From: Halomonas eurihalina
GTDB taxonomy: Bacteria > Pseudomonadota > Gammaproteobacteria > Pseudomonadales > Halomonadaceae
Length of the DNA: 64,000 nucleotides
Direction of reading: 5' to 3'
NCBI RefSeq assembly: GCF_008274785.1
Contig: NZ_VTPU01000001.1
Coordinates: 372,001-436,000 of the forward strand
Position 1 is the stretch's first letter. Each line of letters starts with the position of its first letter. The position numbers were made by a program, and so were the translations under genes. Positions 1 through 7,427 of the stretch are shown here, piece after piece. Under the pieces are notes generated by a model. That model made no database searches and was not told the origin of the DNA. It saw nothing but the letters and a program-made list of their open reading frames with translations.

Positions 1-417
1 GGTCGGGTTCGCTGGTTGTTCTTCGCCATGCTCTGCGAGGGCGTGGCCCTGATGTTCTTCTCGCAGATGCAGGTCCTGGCGCTGGCCATCGCCATCATGC
101 TGGTGTTCAGCCTCTTCGTGCAGATGGCCGAGGGTGCCACCTTCGGCATCGTGCCCTTCGTCAACAAGAAGGCGCTCGGCGCCGTGGCCGGTATCGTCGG
201 TGCGGGTGGCAACGCCGGGGCTGTGGCGGCCGGCTTTCTGTTTCGCTCCGAATCGCTCAGCTACCAGCAGGGGCTCTTCTACCTCGGCATCGCCGTGGTG
301 ATCGCCGCCCTCTGTACCCTGGTGGTGCGCTTCTCCCCCGAAATCGAGGCCGAGGAAACCGCTGCCTATCGCGACGCCGCCGGCGACAGCGGCTCCGGCG
401 CCCTCTCGCTGCGCTGA
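1..417 (+). CDS. NarK/NasA-type MFS nitrate/nitrite transporter, C-terminal part
   Basis: The gene enters from the left edge in frame 1 and ends with tandem TGA-TAA stops. The visible 138 residues hold the last membrane segments of a major facilitator protein. The glycine-rich stretch AGIVGAGGNAGAVAAGFLFR is the second nitrate-signature motif of NarK-family nitrate/nitrite porters, so the role is nitrate uptake (or nitrate/nitrite exchange) across the inner membrane. The tail is hydrophilic and acidic. nasA, nasTS and nirBD lie about 18 kb to the right, so this may be their transporter although it is not contiguous with them. The start and promoter lie outside the window. Confidence in the family is high; assimilatory versus respiratory use cannot be decided from this fragment. 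Confidence 0.88.
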   Translation, partial: GRVRWLFFAMLCEGVALMFFSQMQVLALAIAIMLVFSLFVQMAEGATFGIVPFVNKKALGAVAGIVGAGGNAGAVAAGFLFRSESLSYQQGLFYLGIAVVIAALCTLVVRFSPEIEAEETAAYRDAAGDSGSGALSLR

Positions 418-432
418 TAACGCCTTCCCCGG

Positions 433-469
433 AAACGCCCGCGCTGCGACAACGCATCGGGGGCGTTTT
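433..469 (+). terminator. Rho-independent terminator after the narK-type gene
   Basis: AAACGCCC at 433-440 pairs with GGGCGTTT at 461-468, and the right arm runs into a short T tract. It lies 16 bases after the stop codon and closes the transporter transcript. Confidence 0.75.
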
Positions 470-629
470 ATGCTTTCCAACCCCATGCGACGTCACCACT
501 ATCTGGGAAGCGCTGCACAAATCGTGCAGTGTTTCCCCTCACGTTGCAGAGCCACTCATATATGCCCATGCTGGAACCTGCAATACGGCGGCTTCTTGCC
601 GTCTCTATCCAATGTGAAAGGAGCCTGAA

Positions 630-1103
630 ATGACGATCGCCATCGGTGACCGCATCCCCGACATCACCCTCAAGACCAACGGCGAGCAAGGGCCGGAGGA
701 CATCTCCACCGGCGAGCTGTTCGCCGGCAAGCGCGTGGTGCTGTTCGCGGTGCCGGGCGCCTTCACCCCCGGCTGCTCCAACACGCACATGCCGGGTTTC
801 GTGGTCAACGCCGACAAGCTGCTCGACAAGGTGGATGTCGTGGCCTGCATGGCCGTCAACGACGCCTTCGTGATGGATGCCTGGCAGAAGGACCAGAACG
901 CCGAACACATCACCATGCTGGCCGATGGCAACGCCGAGTTCGCCCGCGCCCTGGGCCTGGAGATGGATGCCAGCGCGGGCGGCATGGGCACGCGCAGCAA
1001 GCGCTTTGCCCTGATCGCCAATAACGGCGTGGTGGAGTACCTCGGCGTCGACACCAAGGGCGTGGAGCAGAGCAGTGCCGAAACAGTGCTGGCACAGCTC
1101 TGA
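630..1103 (+). CDS. Peroxiredoxin of the Prx5 (thiol peroxidase/AhpC-TSA) type
   Basis: This 157-residue protein should reduce hydrogen peroxide and organic hydroperoxides with a thiol or glutathione/glutaredoxin donor in the cytoplasm. The active-site motif PGAFTPGCS puts the peroxidatic cysteine at residue 49, with the family Pro and Thr at 42 and 46. A conserved Arg lies near residue 129 (GTRSKRF). The length matches single-domain Prx5 proteins and there is no fused glutaredoxin. A second Cys (residue 73) could be the resolving one, but that is inference. The start is supported by AAAGGAG eight bases upstream. The gene stands alone between a terminator and the GFA-like gene. Confidence 0.9.
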   Translation: MTIAIGDRIPDITLKTNGEQGPEDISTGELFAGKRVVLFAVPGAFTPGCSNTHMPGFVVNADKLLDKVDVVACMAVNDAFVMDAWQKDQNAEHITMLADGNAEFARALGLEMDASAGGMGTRSKRFALIANNGVVEYLGVDTKGVEQSSAETVLAQL

Positions 1104-1155
1104 AAGAACATAGCAACATCATGATGGCCGACACTCGGCCACCAAGGAGATGACC

Positions 1156-1584
1156 ATGAACGATGCCATGACCCTGCGCGGCAGTTGTCTGTGCGGCGCC
1201 GTGACGCTCTCCGTCGAAGCCGAACGCCAGAATGTCGCCGCCTGCCATTGCCAGATGTGCCGCACCTGGGGCGGTGGTCCCCTGCTGGCCATGGAGTCGG
1301 TGGGCCGCGCCACTCTCGAGGGCGAGGATCAAGTCAGCATCTATGCCTCATCCGACTGGGCGGAACGCGGTTTCTGCCGACACTGCGGTACCCACCTGTT
1401 CTACCGACTCAAGACCGGAGAACACTATGCCGTGCCGGTAGGCCTGGTCGACAGTGGAGAGGCCTGGACCTTCGACTCGCAGATCTTCATCGACGAGAAG
1501 CCGGCCTGGTACCACTTCGGCAACGCCACCCAGGATCTCACCGGCCAGCAGGTCTTCGAGGCCTTTCAGGCCGGCGAGGAGTAG
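1156..1584 (+). CDS. GFA/CENP-V domain zinc protein (glutathione-dependent formaldehyde-activating-like)
   Basis: A 142-residue single-domain protein of the GFA family, which includes S-(hydroxymethyl)glutathione synthase-like proteins. The cysteine pattern is complete: SCLCGAV near the N-terminus, CHCQMC about 25 residues later, and CRHCGTHLFYR in the middle, enough for two zinc sites. Many relatives have no proven formaldehyde activity, so the substrate is unknown. An ATG at 1150 directly abuts the AAGGAG ribosome site, so the ATG at 1156, six bases after that site, is the better start. The peroxiredoxin gene ends 52 bases upstream and may share its transcript. Confidence 0.85.
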   Translation: MNDAMTLRGSCLCGAVTLSVEAERQNVAACHCQMCRTWGGGPLLAMESVGRATLEGEDQVSIYASSDWAERGFCRHCGTHLFYRLKTGEHYAVPVGLVDSGEAWTFDSQIFIDEKPAWYHFGNATQDLTGQQVFEAFQAGEE

Positions 1585-1595
1585 CCCTGGCCATT

Positions 1596-1623
1596 CGAGC
1601 GGGAGACAACCTCCTCCCGCTCG
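1596..1623 (+). terminator. Hairpin after the GFA-like gene, possible terminator
   Basis: CGAGCGGGAG (1596-1605) pairs perfectly with CTCCCGCTCG (1614-1623) around an 8-base loop. The following T run is weak, so termination efficiency is uncertain. Confidence 0.5.
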
Positions 1624-1713
1624 TTCCCGCCTGTCATACCCGGCCCATTCCGCTCTTTTCCTCTTCGAACGACATGCAGGATCACACCACCTCTGCCATT
1701 TCACGGGGATCCC

Positions 1714-2106
1714 ATGAACCTTCTCATCAATATCGATGTTCCCGACCTTGGCCCCGCCGTCGATTTCTATCGTGATGCTCTGGGCCTGACGCTCAACCGC
1801 TTTCTCGATGACGATGTCGCCGAACTAACCGGGGCCTCATCGAGGCTCTATCTGCTGCAGAATGCGGCCGATACTCCCTCCTCATCGCCGGGATCGACGC
1901 CCCGTCACTACAGGCGGCACTGGACACCGGTACACCTCGACTTCGTGGTGGAAGATCTGGATGCCGCGGCACGGCGCGCAGAACACGCCGGTGCCCAACG
2001 GGAGAGCGAATGTCGCGAATGGCGCGGGTCGCGCTGCATCAGCTTTTCCGACCCCTTCGGGCATGGCTTCTGTCTGATCGAGTTTACAAATGATACCTAT
2101 GCCTGA
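1714..2106 (+). CDS. VOC (glyoxalase/bleomycin-resistance fold) family protein
   Basis: A 130-residue protein with the paired beta-alpha-beta-beta-beta modules of the vicinal oxygen chelate superfamily. The N-terminal NIDVPDLGPAVDFYRDALGL and the C-terminal SFSDPFGHGFCLIEF are typical of small single-domain members. Such proteins include glyoxalases, dioxygenases and antibiotic-binding proteins, and the sequence does not show which this is. The ATG follows a GGGGATCCC stretch that is only a fair ribosome site. It stands between the GFA-like gene and the acetyltransferase, all in one direction but with gaps of 129 and 82 bases. Confidence 0.8.
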   Translation: MNLLINIDVPDLGPAVDFYRDALGLTLNRFLDDDVAELTGASSRLYLLQNAADTPSSSPGSTPRHYRRHWTPVHLDFVVEDLDAAARRAEHAGAQRESECREWRGSRCISFSDPFGHGFCLIEFTNDTYA

Positions 2107-2188
2107 GGCAGAGCCTCTCGTCCCATCATGATCGACGCGCCAATGCATGCGAGACTGTGGCACCGGACACACTCGACAGCCGACGATC

Positions 2189-2602
2189 ATGACACCGAGA
2201 CAATATACCGAAGACGACGAACCCAGGGTCGCAGCCCTCTGGCGGGCCAGCTTTCCCGACTACACGGGCTACAACACCCCCGAAGCCGTGCTCCGCGCCA
2301 AGCGCCTGGTGGACGACCACATCTATGTGATCGAGGACGATGGCGAGATCATCGCTACCTGCATGGCTGGTTATGACGGTCATCGTGGCTGGTTGTATTC
2401 GGTCGCGGTGGCAGATTCACGACAAGGAGAAGGCCTCGGCAGGCGCATGGTCGAGTTCGCCATCGAGCGATTGCGCGAACTCGGCTGCGTCAAGGTCAAC
2501 CTGCAGATACGAGGTGGCAATGAGGAGGTGGCGGACTTCTACCGCCGCCTCGGCTTCGACACCGAGGACCGGATCAGCATGGGACTGATCCTCACCCCCT
2601 GA
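2189..2602 (+). CDS. GNAT family N-acetyltransferase, YpeA-like
   Basis: A 137-residue GNAT-fold protein that should transfer an acetyl group from acetyl-CoA to an unknown amine. The centre (GYDGHRGWLYSVAV, then DSRQGEGLGRRMVEFAIERL) gives the acetyl-CoA pyrophosphate-binding R/Q-x-x-G-x-G/A loop. The C-terminal FYRRLGF is the usual GNAT motif B. Gly-Tyr-Asp-Gly-His-Arg-Gly is shared with E. coli YpeA, the closest family I recognise. The frame is open upstream to 2147, but the ATG at 2189 starts the domain. No strong ribosome site is visible. It is convergent with phoX. Confidence 0.82.
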   Translation: MTPRQYTEDDEPRVAALWRASFPDYTGYNTPEAVLRAKRLVDDHIYVIEDDGEIIATCMAGYDGHRGWLYSVAVADSRQGEGLGRRMVEFAIERLRELGCVKVNLQIRGGNEEVADFYRRLGFDTEDRISMGLILTP

Positions 2603-2603
2603 C

Positions 2604-2634
2604 ACAAAAACCCCCGACTTTTCCGGTCGGGGGT
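2604..2634 (-). terminator. Rho-independent terminator, mainly for phoX
   Basis: CCCCCGAC (2611-2618) pairs with GTCGGGGG (2626-2633). On the minus strand the hairpin is followed by TTTTTGTGT, which makes a good terminator for phoX. On the plus strand, where it would serve the acetyltransferase gene, the T tract is missing. Confidence 0.8.
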
Positions 2635-2666
2635 GGTGCGGTACATCGCAAGCGCATGCCAGGGCG

Positions 2667-4808
2667 TTACACCCCGATCTCGCCACCATCCTCCCGCTGA
2701 ATGACGACCGTGGAGGCGCGAGGACGAACGGTCCCCTGCGTCTCGGCAGTGGCATCCTCCGTGGAAGGCCAGTTCCCCGGATGCTGGATGTTGATGAACA
2801 TCGCCGTCTTGTCCGGCGTGAAGAAGATGCCCGTCACCTCGCAGCCATTGGGGCCGACGGCGAAGCGCTTGAGTTGCGCCTGGTCACCACCGCCGATCAC
2901 GGCGGCGTCACCCTCGGCCTGGTTGACGTTCTGCGGCACCACCGCCAGCACCTGGTCGTTGGTGTAGTCCGCCACATTGTCGTAGCCGTTATCCGTCTCG
3001 ATCCACAATATGCCCTGGCCATCACCGCGATCATCGTAGTGCAGGCCATCGGGGCTGGCGAACTGGTTAAGCTCGGTCAGGCCGGAGAAGTTGTCGGCAT
3101 CGTTGACGGCAGCACCAAAAACGAACACGGCCCAGTCGAAATGGGACGCGTCGCTGCCTTCACGCCAGCGGATCACCTGACCGGCGCTGTTGTTGGCGCG
3201 CGGGTTGGGCCCATTGGTCGGCGCCGTGGCAAACCCTACCCCGAGCTCTTCAACATCGCTGCCATCGTTGGTGTAAGTCGCCGCGCTTCCTTCTTCGGTC
3301 CGCTGGGAGTTGTTGGTCAGGGTCATGTAGACATCGCCGGAGGCCGGGTCAACAGCGCCCCACTCCGGACGATCCATGGGCGTGGCGCCCATCATGTCGG
3401 CGGCATCGCAGGTATTGATGATGACACCGGCCAGATCGTTGGCCGCCAGGTTCAACGCCTGAGCCAAGGTACGGCCGTCCTGCGTCTGCGCATCCGGGGT
3501 CAGCGGCAACCACTCGCCGGAGCCGTCGGCATTGAAGCGGGCCACGTAAAGCGTGCCCTTGTCCATGTACTTGGCGCCGATCGCCAGGCGGTCATAGTTG
3601 GAACCCGGACGGTTGGCATCCGCCGGATCCCAGACGGCATCCGAGACAAACTTGTAGATGTACTCGTTGCGCGAGTCGTGCCCGGAATAGAACACCACCG
3701 GCTCGCCCTCGACCAGCTTGCCCGGCCAACAACCTTCGTGGCGGAAACGCCCCAGCGCCGTACGCTTGACGGCGCGCGCCCCGGTATAGGGATCGATCTC
3801 GACGATGTAACCGAAGGTACGCGGCTCATTGCGGTAGTCGTCGGTGGCCGAAGCGCCCGTCGGCGTGGCGTTGAAGCGAGTGAATTCATCGTCCACTTCA
3901 CTGGCATCGCCGGCAGCAGTTTCCCAGCCGTAGCGGCCGCGCCCCTCGGAAATACCGATACGATTGTCATCCAATTCACGCCCGGCATCCTTGATGAAAT
4001 AGCCCGGCCAGTTTTCCTCACAGGTCAAGTAAGTGCCCCAAGGCGTGTAGCCATTGGCACAGTTATTGTTGGTGCCACGGGTCATGGTGCCGTCAGGCGA
4101 GAACTTGGTCTTGACATAGTCGCTACCGGCCACCGGGCCACTCAGCTCCATCTCGGTGGCACTGGTGTAGCGGCGGTTATAGGACGAATTGGGCATGTGA
4201 CGCCAGCGGCCATTTCCAGCCTTCTTCACCTCGACGATGGTGATACCGTGGGCATTGATCTCGGTGCGCACTTCATCGGCCGGGCGAGCCCCTTCCGCAG
4301 CATTGGTCGGACCTCCCTGCGGCGCCCAGAGCGCTCCCTGGTCGATGTACTCGTTGTTCATCACCAACAGGAAGTTACTGGAAGCATTGTTCTCGTCGAG
4401 GGCGAAATTGTGCATGCCGTCGTGGTGCATGCCAACACTGTTGGCCTGGATCTCCGGAGTGAAGCTCAGGTCTTCCCTCCATGACGGTGCCTGGCTGTTC
4501 AGCGGGGTCCCCCAGGGAATCAGTACCTGAGCGGTATAACCGGCCGGCACGGCCACGGCATCCGTCAATGAACCGCGAATGGCATCGAAGGCCAGCGACA
4601 GCGGTGTCTTCTCGGAACCGGGGGTGGAGGTGTCACCGTCGCTGGAATCACAGCCGGCCAGGCCGAACCCGCCCAGCACCGTCATGGCGGCCATGCCAAG
4701 CCCACCCTGCATGACACGCCGGCGTGAGACATGCTTCTCCAATACCGAGGAGAATGGCTCATTATCACTCGGGTTCAACAGGCGATGGTCCTCGATTTCC
4801 TTGCTCAT
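2667..4808 (-). CDS. phoX: PhoX-family alkaline phosphatase, Tat-exported
   Basis: A 713-residue protein of the PhoX (DUF839) family: calcium/iron-dependent alkaline phosphatases that release phosphate from organic esters outside the cytoplasm. Residues 28-33 (SRRRVM) followed by a glycine/alanine-rich hydrophobic stretch form a twin-arginine signal. A Cys in GLAGCDSS just after it looks like a lipobox or a processing site. The mature part carries family motifs such as VGMHHDGMHNF, NNCANGYTPWGTYLTCEENW and FRHEGCWPGKLVEGEPVVFYSG. GGAG lies nine bases before the ATG. A PhoB-box-like repeat lies about 100 bases upstream on the same strand. The neighbouring plus-strand operon encodes type II secretion, a known route for such enzymes in other bacteria. 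Confidence 0.92.
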   Translation of the reverse strand: MSKEIEDHRLLNPSDNEPFSSVLEKHVSRRRVMQGGLGMAAMTVLGGFGLAGCDSSDGDTSTPGSEKTPLSLAFDAIRGSLTDAVAVPAGYTAQVLIPWGTPLNSQAPSWREDLSFTPEIQANSVGMHHDGMHNFALDENNASSNFLLVMNNEYIDQGALWAPQGGPTNAAEGARPADEVRTEINAHGITIVEVKKAGNGRWRHMPNSSYNRRYTSATEMELSGPVAGSDYVKTKFSPDGTMTRGTNNNCANGYTPWGTYLTCEENWPGYFIKDAGRELDDNRIGISEGRGRYGWETAAGDASEVDDEFTRFNATPTGASATDDYRNEPRTFGYIVEIDPYTGARAVKRTALGRFRHEGCWPGKLVEGEPVVFYSGHDSRNEYIYKFVSDAVWDPADANRPGSNYDRLAIGAKYMDKGTLYVARFNADGSGEWLPLTPDAQTQDGRTLAQALNLAANDLAGVIINTCDAADMMGATPMDRPEWGAVDPASGDVYMTLTNNSQRTEEGSAATYTNDGSDVEELGVGFATAPTNGPNPRANNSAGQVIRWREGSDASHFDWAVFVFGAAVNDADNFSGLTELNQFASPDGLHYDDRGDGQGILWIETDNGYDNVADYTNDQVLAVVPQNVNQAEGDAAVIGGGDQAQLKRFAVGPNGCEVTGIFFTPDKTAMFINIQHPGNWPSTEDATAETQGTVRPRASTVVIQREDGGEIGV

Positions 4809-4909
4809 TCCGGTCTCCTCATCGTCCTTTTTTTCGGTAAATTAGCGTGCGATTTAAGATTTTTAACAACAACTAATTTAATTCGGCGGAGATAGACTGA
4901 TGGCGATAA

Positions 4910-4927
4910 ATGACAAGAGAATGACGA
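4910..4927 (-). promoter_or_regulatory. Candidate PhoB box upstream of phoX
   Basis: Read on the minus strand the site is TCGTCAT-TCTC-TTGTCAT: two Pho half-sites (consensus CTGTCAT) with 5/7 and 6/7 matches and the standard 4-base spacer and 11-base period. About 11 bases downstream is a weak -10-like AGTCTAT. This fits phosphate-starvation activation of phoX. Confidence 0.6.
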
Positions 4928-5172
4928 AAAAATGGATGCTCCCTCAAGATTTCCCTCAAGCCGTTTGATTTCACAATACTGCAACAAAAAATCCGCAACA
5001 TACGCCAGCTCAGGAAACGCAGGCATTCAAGCGATGTTTTCTGTTGGGCGTTTCCCCATAGGCCTGGTACGAAAAGCCGACGCACGAAGGTGGGTTTCGT
5101 ACAGGCCTGACGCTGGCAACGGACAGACACGCCAAACCGCCACAGCGGAAAAGGCTTCGATTGATCACTACT
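4928..5172. other. Intergenic region between phoX and the SoxB-like/T2SS operon
   Basis: This stretch is A/T-richer than its surroundings on the phoX side. It contains a direct repeat CCCTCAAG at 4941-4948 and 4953-4960 (12-base period). I see no convincing -35/-10 pair for the rightward operon and no small gene. Confidence 0.4.
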
Positions 5173-6933
5173 ATGACCGACTCTGCTCAGGAACACCGCA
5201 CGCCCTCCCACCACCCGGCCCCGGCAGATACCGACTCCACACCACTAAGTGACCATGGCCGATTGCGACGGCGTTTCCTGGGATTCGGCGGGGTACTTGC
5301 CGCCACCGGATTGAGCGGTTGCGCCACGGGGTTCTCCCGGTCCGCGGCCGAGGCCCCCCGCCACGGACTGCCGGACCAGAGTGGCCCTACCCTGCTGCTC
5401 TATGCCGATGTGCTCGATGCCCATCAGCCGGAATATCCGGCCACGCCCGCGACCCGCCTCGGGCCGGCCGCCGCCCTTGGCCGGGCACCCTGGGCCACGG
5501 GCCGAAGTCTGGAAGCGTTATCAGGCGTTACCACCGAGGCCACGCGCACACTGACCGGCTCGCCACTCGGCCAGCGACCTATCGGCGGCAGCAGCGCCCT
5601 GGCGGCCACGCTCTGGGACTTGCGTCGCCGCCTCCCGGCGGACGGCACCCTGACACTGGAAAACGGACAATGCTGGAACGGCGGCGGCCTGGGTTATCTG
5701 ACCCAGGGCGACTCGGGCGTCACCCTGAGCCAATGGCTGAACGCCGACGTACGGGTCAGCAGCGACGAGCGCTACCTCTGGCCGGAGCGCACCGCCAGCC
5801 TGTATCGCCGCTTCGCGCGACCGGTCGTCGGCTGCCTGGATGAAGGCCGCAACCCCGAAAGTCTGGTTGCCGACTTCGAGCTTTTCGAACGCGGCGGTGC
5901 ACGGCTGGCCGTGGTCGGCGCCACCGACCCGCATGCCACGGATGAGCCACGCAAGCTCGACGACTGGTTCCACGCCATCCAGGCCGCCAGCCAGTCGGCC
6001 CGTGACCAGGCCGACCTGGTGATCATCCTGGCCGATACCGGTAGTGGCCCGGCCCGCTGGCTTGCCGAACGCCTCGATGCCGCCGACCTGATTGTCGCCG
6101 CCCGCGGCCAGGATTTCTGGCCGACCCTGGTCGAGGTGGAAAGACGCAGCGGCGACAGCGTGCCACTCTGCTTTCCCGGCAGCCGGGCGACCGGCGTCTT
6201 CCAGATCGCCTGCCATGCCCGGCACGGCCGATGGCGTTTCGAGTCCCGGTTCGTGCTCGCCGATCCGGCGCCACAAGACGTCGATGTCGCCGAGCGGCTT
6301 ACCGAACATCAACACCAGTTACGCACCCTGCGCGCACCTTACCGCGACTGGCTGGATCGGCCCCTGGCCGTGGCGCCCGACTGGCTATGGCGACGCGACA
6401 CCACCGGCGGCAGCTGGGACGCCCTGATCGTCGCGGCGCTGCGCGAGAGCGCCGGCGAACAGGCCATCGCCCTGGCGCCGGGCCTGCGCCACGACCGCCG
6501 AGTGGCCCCGGGCGAGACCATCACCCGCGATCATCTGCTGACCCTGAGTGGCGGGCATCCGGGCGCCGTCACGCGCCGGAACGCCGACAGCACCGCCCTG
6601 CACGGTCTGCTCGAACGGGCGGCCGACGCCTGTTTCGGCACGCCCATGCTGCTCGACACCAGCCAGGACCTGCCACGCCTGGCCGGCATCGGCTGGCGCT
6701 GCCGCTACAGCCGCGAGACCGGACAACGCGTCGCTCTGAAAGGCAGCACCCCGGGCACGGTGGTGACCTGGAATCCCGATATTGCGTCTCAGGCCGGGCC
6801 GCCACTCTGGCAGTTACTGGAGGATTACCTGTCGAGCACGGGCCTTGCCAGCCTGCCGCCACGGCCCGAGGCCGAGCTCAGTTTCGTCGAGGGTCATCCC
6901 GGCTGGCATCCCGAGGACCGGCCAAGCCAATGA
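5173..6933 (+). CDS. Tat-signal, lipobox-bearing SoxB/5'-nucleotidase-like protein, catalytically degenerate
   Basis: A 586-residue protein. Residues about 30-55 carry RRRFLGFGG followed by a hydrophobic stretch ending LSGC, a Tat signal with a lipobox, so it is probably a lipid-anchored periplasmic protein. The body resembles SoxB and other 5'-nucleotidase/metallophosphatase proteins in order: LLLYADVLDAHQ, ENGQCWNGGG, a central FERGGARLAVVGATDPHA, and a C-terminal half with LWQLLEDYL. The metal-binding D-x-H, GGD and N-H-E positions of that fold are not intact, so enzymatic activity is doubtful. A TTG at 5161 could also serve as start; the ATG at 5173 is preferred. Its stop overlaps the gspC start (ATGA), so it is part of the secretion operon. 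Confidence 0.6.
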   Translation: MTDSAQEHRTPSHHPAPADTDSTPLSDHGRLRRRFLGFGGVLAATGLSGCATGFSRSAAEAPRHGLPDQSGPTLLLYADVLDAHQPEYPATPATRLGPAAALGRAPWATGRSLEALSGVTTEATRTLTGSPLGQRPIGGSSALAATLWDLRRRLPADGTLTLENGQCWNGGGLGYLTQGDSGVTLSQWLNADVRVSSDERYLWPERTASLYRRFARPVVGCLDEGRNPESLVADFELFERGGARLAVVGATDPHATDEPRKLDDWFHAIQAASQSARDQADLVIILADTGSGPARWLAERLDAADLIVAARGQDFWPTLVEVERRSGDSVPLCFPGSRATGVFQIACHARHGRWRFESRFVLADPAPQDVDVAERLTEHQHQLRTLRAPYRDWLDRPLAVAPDWLWRRDTTGGSWDALIVAALRESAGEQAIALAPGLRHDRRVAPGETITRDHLLTLSGGHPGAVTRRNADSTALHGLLERAADACFGTPMLLDTSQDLPRLAGIGWRCRYSRETGQRVALKGSTPGTVVTWNPDIASQAGPPLWQLLEDYLSSTGLASLPPRPEAELSFVEGHPGWHPEDRPSQ

Positions 6934-7406
6934 GCGTCGTCACCGCTCAAGAGCGCTTCCGCCGGTGGGCCGGCGTGCTCGGCAACATGCTGCTGGCCTG
7001 GCTCGCCGCGCTGGTCATCGCCGACCTGGTCGCACTGAACCAGCCCGCGCCAGGCGTGCGGGGCCAGGGCGCGCCGCTCGCCTCGCCGGCACCGCTGCCC
7101 AACGTCGCCTCGCGGCTCTGGCAGGCCGACCGCCAGCCCGCCAGTGGGCTGAACGATACCCAACTGCCCCTGAGCCTCGTCGGCAGCTTCCGCGCCGCCC
7201 CGCTCAGCCGCAGCCTGGTGGTAGTGGCCACACCGAGTGGGCAGGTCGCCGTCCGCCCCGGCGACGCCATCATGGACGGCGTGAGGTTGGCGGGAATCGA
7301 CGAACAGGGGCTGATCCTCGACAACGAAGGCCGTCGCGAACGCCTGCGCGCATCAGGCGACGACGACGCCACGATCATCGGCATCCGGCGCTTGAATGCG
7401 CCTTGA
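6930..7406 (+). CDS. gspC: GspC, type II secretion inner-membrane linker, short form
   Basis: A 158-residue protein that links the secretin to the inner-membrane platform. It has a short cytoplasmic N-terminus, one membrane segment (MLLAWLAALVIADLV, about residues 17-31), a Pro-rich linker, and the HR domain (LVGSFRAAPLSRSLVVVA through ATIIGIRRL). It stops there and lacks the C-terminal PDZ or coiled-coil domain found in longer GspC proteins. The ATG overlaps the stop of the SoxB-like gene, and gspD follows after 21 bases. Identification relies on the HR domain and position. Confidence 0.88.
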   Translation: MSVVTAQERFRRWAGVLGNMLLAWLAALVIADLVALNQPAPGVRGQGAPLASPAPLPNVASRLWQADRQPASGLNDTQLPLSLVGSFRAAPLSRSLVVVATPSGQVAVRPGDAIMDGVRLAGIDEQGLILDNEGRRERLRASGDDDATIIGIRRLNAP

Positions 7407-7427
7407 TGCCCCATCCGGAGCTTTTTC

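Noticed and set aside
2781..4484. Long open frame on the plus strand opposite phoX
   Set aside because: It is an antisense shadow created by high-GC codon use; it has no ribosome site or recognisable domain, while phoX has full family motifs.
5173..6933. Calling the SoxB-like gene a functional thiosulfohydrolase
   Set aside because: No other sox genes are present and the metal-ligand motifs are not intact.
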